This document shows, one piece after another, positions 59,885 through 64,000 of a stretch of 64,000 nucleotides of DNA. The notes beneath the pieces are model-generated. The model did no database searches. It was not told the origin of the DNA and saw only the letters and a list, made by a program, of their open reading frames with translations. How positions within the stretch are numbered: the first letter of the stretch is position 1; each line of letters opens with the position of its first letter. The translations under genes and the position numbers were made by a program. Source of the DNA: Helicobacter sp. NHP19-012 (GTDB taxonomy: Bacteria; Campylobacterota; Campylobacteria; Campylobacterales; Helicobacteraceae); assembly GCF_019703325.1 (NCBI RefSeq), contig NZ_AP024819.1:496001-560000 (forward strand), read 5' to 3'.

Positions 59885-61795
59885 TTATGCTTTCAAGTCT
59901 TCTAAAATCAAATCGCCATTGTCGGTCACGGCTAGGCTCCACCCTTCTGGCACCCTAGCGGTGAAAAAGGGTCCCTCCACAATCGCCGGACCCTCCATAT
60001 AAGCCCCCATTTCTTGTTTCTCTAATACCAACACCACCTCTTGGTGCATGCCATCCAAGCCCACAACATTTCTTGTCCCGCTCACTTTCGCCCCGATCTT
60101 GCGTTTAGGTAAACTCGCCCGCAAGTTCGGGTGTGAGAGTTCGTAGCGGATGTGGTAGGCTAAAATGCGTTTTTGGTCTTTATTGATTTGGGCGGTGTCC
60201 TCTAGGGTGGTGCTGTGGCTTTCAGAGCCATCGGTGTTTTCCACAATCACCCGCCACGCACCCTTGCAATCTTCAAAATTATAACCCTCTTGGAACATGT
60301 GCCGTTTGGCGCGCTCTTGTATCTGGGTTTTGATTTTCTCAATCTCGTGTTTATTTAAACCCGTGATGTCGTGCTCAAAGGTCTGCGCCACATCCGAAAA
60401 GCTGATTCCATAGGCAGAGAACACCGCCGCAAGCTTAGGCACAATCACCCGCTTAATGCCCGCTTTTTTAGCGGCCAAGCACGCGCTCATCGGTCCCCCA
60501 CCCCCAAAGGCAGCTAGGACCGTGTCCTGTTGCACCTGTTTTTTCAAACACGCAGCAAGCCTTTCGGCGTAGGCTTCCTCCATTTTAAACAAAGCCTCCT
60601 CAAACTTTAAGCCCAAAGGTTTGGCAATGTTCTCGGTGATGGCTTGGATGGCACGCTCTTTATCTAGCTTTTGCTGCCCGTTTAAGTAGGTGTCGGGGTC
60701 AATGATACCTAAAGCTACATTGACATCGGTGATGGTCGCCTCCTTGCCCCCAAAGCCAAAGCATGCCGGGCCAGGGGCTGCCCCCACGCTCTCAGGCCCC
60801 ACTAAAATCTCGCCTCTGTCGTTTAGCCTAAAAATTGACCCCCCGCCCACGCCAAAGGATTTCACATCACTGAGCTCAAATGAGATTTGCACCCCCCCAA
60901 TGTGGCCGCGTCTTTCGGTTTTGATCTTATGCGCCTCCACTTCGCCCACATCCGAAGTTGTGCCCCCCACATCCACCATCAGCACATGGTTAAAGCCATA
61001 GGCTTTGGCTAGGGCTTTGGTGCCTTCAATCCCCCCTCTAGGACCCGAAGAGTAGGTTTTTAAGGCGACCGATTTAGCCACCCGAGAAGACGCGCCATCG
61101 TTGCGGTAGATCAAAAGTGGGTTTTTTACCTTGTGGGCGCGTAAGCGGTGTTCGGCAGAGTATAAAAAGCGCTCCATTGTGGGGTGTAAAAAGCTGTTTA
61201 AAAGAGCCGACCAAATGCGTCTAGTGCGGCTCGTGTCGTTGGTGAACTCCCACGAAAAGAGCACGGGCACAGAGCCTAGTAGGTGTCTAGGAAATTGCAA
61301 TAAAAAGGCATGTTTAAAGTCCTTTTCATCATCCTTGTTTTCAATGGCAACCACGAGCCGCTCCGCCCCCTTGTTGGTGAGCGTGTTCACGGCGTTGGCC
61401 AAATCTGCTTCAAAGTCCTCACCCGCCAAATCGGCGATCACAAAGACCCGATCGCCCACCAAACTACTAAATAACTCTTGCTGCTGTGCGCTTTTGGTGA
61501 GCTTGTTTTCTAAAGAGGCATCGTTGGTGATTAAGCCTAGTTTAGGCCCCTTGCGCTCCACTAAAGCGTTTGTGCCTTGCGTGGAGGAGTAGCGGATCAA
61601 ATCCGTGCTGTGCAAGAGTTTGACAAAGCCATCGGGGCCAAAAATCTCTTCACTCGCCTTGGTGATTCCCTTAAAAAAACACTCAGAAAGATCCACAGGA
61701 GTGGTTAGGGTCTTAGTGTAGCGCACCTCAGAGCCCTGCACCACGCAAATGTCTGTGAGTGTCCCGCCATTGTCTAGATTGATTAAGTATTTCAT
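59885..61795 (-). CDS. Second HyuA/oxoprolinase-type subunit, intact
   Basis: This ~636-residue protein is a paralogue of acxA: YLINLDNGGTLTDICVVQG, YSSTQGTNALVERKGPKLG, IYRNDGASSRVAKSV, MVDVGGTTSDVGEVE, SFGVGGGSIF, GAAPGPACFGFGGKEATITD and LAAFGGGGPMSACLAAK. The family binds ATP to activate hydantoin-, oxoproline- or acetone-like substrates. It is shorter than AcxA by about 80 residues. ATG 61795 with AAAGGA is chosen over a TTG at 61810. It is followed ten bases later by acxC. Substrate unknown. Confidence 0.82.
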   Translation of the reverse strand: MKYLINLDNGGTLTDICVVQGSEVRYTKTLTTPVDLSECFFKGITKASEEIFGPDGFVKLLHSTDLIRYSSTQGTNALVERKGPKLGLITNDASLENKLTKSAQQQELFSSLVGDRVFVIADLAGEDFEADLANAVNTLTNKGAERLVVAIENKDDEKDFKHAFLLQFPRHLLGSVPVLFSWEFTNDTSRTRRIWSALLNSFLHPTMERFLYSAEHRLRAHKVKNPLLIYRNDGASSRVAKSVALKTYSSGPRGGIEGTKALAKAYGFNHVLMVDVGGTTSDVGEVEAHKIKTERRGHIGGVQISFELSDVKSFGVGGGSIFRLNDRGEILVGPESVGAAPGPACFGFGGKEATITDVNVALGIIDPDTYLNGQQKLDKERAIQAITENIAKPLGLKFEEALFKMEEAYAERLAACLKKQVQQDTVLAAFGGGGPMSACLAAKKAGIKRVIVPKLAAVFSAYGISFSDVAQTFEHDITGLNKHEIEKIKTQIQERAKRHMFQEGYNFEDCKGAWRVIVENTDGSESHSTTLEDTAQINKDQKRILAYHIRYELSHPNLRASLPKRKIGAKVSGTRNVVGLDGMHQEVVLVLEKQEMGAYMEGPAIVEGPFFTARVPEGWSLAVTDNGDLILEDLKA

Positions 61796-61858
61796 TGGGT
61801 ATCCTTTCAATTTTTTAGCTTATTTGCGCCCAAAAACTTATGCATCACGCACACCTAC

Positions 61859-62467
61859 TTAAGGCAGGGGGGGGTTAGAAACCCCGGGGGCTAGTTCTAG
61901 GGGGACAAACTTGCCCCCCTGCAAGGCAAACACGCCTAAATTGGTGATGACTTTAGACACGCATTTAGGGCCGGTCAGGGGCAAGGAGCACTCTTTAACC
62001 AGCTTACAGTTACCCTTTTTATCGGTGTGTTGCATCAGCACAATGACCTTTTTTGCGCTCGCCACTAAATCCATCGCCCCCCCCATGCCCTTAACTAATT
62101 TGCCCGGCACCATCCAACTAGCCAAATCCCCCTGTGCCGAAACCTCCATCGCCCCCAAAATCGTTAAATCGATGTGTTGCCCACGAATCATGGCAAAACT
62201 CTCAGCCGAGCTAAAGTAACTCGCCCCTAAACTCTCTGTAATGGTTTGCTTGCCTGCGTTGATCAAATCCGCATCCACCTGCTCTTTGGTAGGAAATGGA
62301 CCCATGCCAAGCAAGCCGTTTTCACTCTGCAACATGACATTGATGTGCTTGGGGATGTAGTCGGCAACCAAAGTGGGGATGCCAATCCCCAAATTGATAG
62401 AATAGCCGTCTTTAATGTCCTCTACCGCCTTTTTAGCCATTTCTTCTCTGCTCCAACCGCTTGGCAT
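61859..62467 (-). CDS. scoB: 3-oxoacid CoA-transferase subunit B
   Basis: This 202-residue subunit has the beta-chain signature INLGIGIPTLVADY, the catalytic Glu in QSENGLLGMGPFP, SAESFAMIRGQHIDLTILGAMEV and ECSLPLTGPKCV. With ScoA it moves CoA from succinyl-CoA to acetoacetate. Compared with relatives the C-terminus is about 15 residues short: after LELAPGVS it ends NPPLP in a C8 run at 61866-61873. It starts right after scoA. Confidence 0.9.
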   Translation of the reverse strand: MPSGWSREEMAKKAVEDIKDGYSINLGIGIPTLVADYIPKHINVMLQSENGLLGMGPFPTKEQVDADLINAGKQTITESLGASYFSSAESFAMIRGQHIDLTILGAMEVSAQGDLASWMVPGKLVKGMGGAMDLVASAKKVIVLMQHTDKKGNCKLVKECSLPLTGPKCVSKVITNLGVFALQGGKFVPLELAPGVSNPPLP

Positions 62468-63163
62468 TCATTCCCCTTTCTTTAGCGTGAGTTGCTCAAT
62501 GCGTTTTTCAAACTGCCCTTTAAAAATGCGGTCCACAAATACTCCGGGGACATGGATGAAGTTAGGATCAAGAGCACCTAAAGGGACAATCTCCTCCACC
62601 TCAACGACCGTAACTTTTGCCGCCTTAGCCATCATTGGGTTGAAGTTCATGGCGGTTTTGTTGAAGATCAAATTGCCGTAGGTGTCCGCCTTTTGCGCCT
62701 TGATGAAGGCAAAGTCCGCCTTTAGGGCTGTTTCTAAAATGTAGGTGCGCCCCTCAAAGTCCTTATGTTCTTTGCCTTCGGCGATGATTGTGCCCACCCC
62801 CGTGGGCGTGTAAAAGCCGGGAATACCCGCCCCGCCCGCTCTAATGCGCTCGGCTAAAGTGCCCTGCGGGTTAAACTCCACCTCGATCTCTCCGGCTAAA
62901 AATTGCTGCTCAAACGCAGAATTTTCGCCCACATAGCTGGCGATCATTTTTCTAATCTGTTTGTTTTTTACGAGTAGGCCCAAACCGAAATCATCGACCC
63001 CGGGGTTGTTAGAAATGCAAGTGATGTTTTTCACCCCACTTTGGCTCAAGGCTAAAATGGCATTTTCAGGGATGCCACACAGCCCAAAGCCCCCAAACAT
63101 GAGAGTCATGCCATCTTGCACGCCCGCGATCGCCTCTCCTATGCTCTTAACGACCTTATCCAC
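62468..63163 (-). CDS. scoA: 3-oxoacid CoA-transferase subunit A
   Basis: This ~231-residue subunit has [63 protein letters not shown] and [21 protein letters not shown]. The start is GTG 63163, seven bases after AAGG and 11 bases after the thiolase stop; longer forms would overlap the thiolase. It pairs with scoB. Confidence 0.92.
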   Translation of the reverse strand: MDKVVKSIGEAIAGVQDGMTLMFGGFGLCGIPENAILALSQSGVKNITCISNNPGVDDFGLGLLVKNKQIRKMIASYVGENSAFEQQFLAGEIEVEFNPQGTLAERIRAGGAGIPGFYTPTGVGTIIAEGKEHKDFEGRTYILETALKADFAFIKAQKADTYGNLIFNKTAMNFNPMMAKAAKVTVVEVEEIVPLGALDPNFIHVPGVFVDRIFKGQFEKRIEQLTLKKGE

Positions 63164-63174
63164 AGACAAACCTT

Positions 63175-64000
63175 TTACAACCGCTCGATGAGCATCGCCA
63201 ACGCCTCGCCCCCGCCCACACACAAGCACGCCACACCCAGCTGTTTATCATAAGTGTGCAAGGCATGCACCAAGGTCGTTAAAATCCTAGCCCCACTGGT
63301 CCCAATGGGGTGTCCTAAAGCGATCGCCCCCCCATTGACATTCACTTGGCTATCTTTCAAACCTAAATCTTTTTGGGTCAACACCCCCACCACCGCAAAT
63401 GCTTCGCTGATTTCGTATAAGTCAATGTCGCCGGGCTGTTTATTGTTATTCTTTAAGAGTTTTCTAATGGCTGGGGCTGGGGTAGTGGTGAAAAGGTGGG
63501 GGTCGTGGCTAAAGGATGTATAATCTACGATCTTAGCTAGGGCTTTTGTATGCGTGTCTTTAGACAAGTCGGCTGAACCTAAGACTAACATACTCGCCCC
63601 ATCGCTGATTTTACTGGCATTAAAGGCGGTGATGGTGCCCTCGGGGTCAAAGGCGGGTTTGAGCTTTAAGCCCTTGTCAAAGTTCACCCTCGTAGGCTCT
63701 TCATCCACACTCACCACGATTTCGCCCGTACGTCCGCGCATGGACACGCTGATCATTTCGGGTTTGAAGACATGGTTTTCAATGGCCTTGAGGGCTTTTT
63801 CGTAGCTATTTTTGGCAAAGTTATCTTGCTCGGCACGGCTGAGGTGGTTCAAGCGAGCGCAATTTTCCGCAAAGTCGCCCATCCGCACTTTTTTGTAGGC
63901 ATCTTGCAAGCCGTCTTTGAGCATGCTATCCTCTAGGGCAGTATCACCCATTTTAAAACCCGCCCGGCTTTTCATCAACAAGTGTGGGGCAAGGCTCATG
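63175..64000 (-). CDS. fadA: Acetyl-CoA acetyltransferase (thiolase), C-terminal part
   Basis: The gene enters from beyond the window; the last ~275 residues are present. They include [48 protein letters not shown] with the catalytic His, and [19 protein letters not shown] with the second catalytic Cys. It makes or breaks acetoacetyl-CoA, matching scoAB and acetone carboxylase downstream. Confidence 0.93.
   Translation of the reverse strand, partial: MSLAPHLLMKSRAGFKMGDTALEDSMLKDGLQDAYKKVRMGDFAENCARLNHLSRAEQDNFAKNSYEKALKAIENHVFKPEMISVSMRGRTGEIVVSVDEEPTRVNFDKGLKLKPAFDPEGTITAFNASKISDGASMLVLGSADLSKDTHTKALAKIVDYTSFSHDPHLFTTTPAPAIRKLLKNNNKQPGDIDLYEISEAFAVVGVLTQKDLGLKDSQVNVNGGAIALGHPIGTSGARILTTLVHALHTYDKQLGVACLCVGGGEALAMLIERL

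Overview
The window looks like chromosome of a gastric, non-pylori Helicobacter. Blocks of genes keep what I recall as Helicobacter pylori order: jag-mnmE followed by a Hom-like outer membrane protein remnant; the HP0466-HP0470-like block ending in pepF; pta-ackA; comB9-comB10; lutABC-bcp; aroE-SH3-oppB-oppA-trpS-bioC / secG-frr-pyrE; and thiolase-scoAB-hyuA/acetone carboxylase. Starts are often GTG or TTG, Shine-Dalgarno sites are AAGGAG-like, and -10 boxes are TATAAT without an obvious -35. The species cannot be fixed from this sequence alone.

Layout. 1-6976: jag end, mnmE, decayed outer membrane gene, modC, an aldolase-like gene, ahpC, a frameshifted glycolipid flippase (wzk) and kdsC. 6977-16000: a long decay zone with broken glycan genes, broken hypotheticals, a broken metallophosphoesterase, and what looks like an integrated rolling-circle plasmid (Rep and relaxase) ending just before eno. 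16044-31335: mostly intact housekeeping genes (eno, aroK, pta, ackA, a TraF_2-type outer membrane protein, a four-gene hypothetical set with pepF, a lipoprotein, carB). 31411-38731: an accessory island with a single-chain restriction-modification-specificity enzyme carrying a 14-copy AG repeat, flanked on both sides by DUF285/BspA-like repeat genes. 38774-44155: comB9-comB10, lutABC and bcp. 44152-46321: remnants of a GmrSD-like type IV restriction gene and of an adenine methylase. 46318-54895: amino-acid, purine, translation and transport genes, including an inserted purM. 54934-64000: a minus-strand operon for acetoacetate/acetone use (thiolase, scoA, scoB, hyuA-like, acxC, acxA, acxB), in which all three acetone carboxylase genes are frameshifted.

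How it fits together. The cell would recover acetyl-phosphate energy (pta-ackA), use lactate (lutABC), handle peroxide (ahpC, bcp) and take up DNA (comB9/10). Surface glycan functions are eroding (wzk, deacetylase, glycosyltransferase). Several restriction systems are decayed, but one is intact and looks phase-variable. The main candidate for something new is the AG-repeat switch at 34042-34070: a change of repeat number would fuse a third specificity half onto an already complete enzyme. No tRNA, rRNA or CRISPR array was recognised.

The number of one-base breaks in G/C runs is high. Core genes with equally long runs are intact, which favours real decay, but base-calling error cannot be excluded from the sequence.
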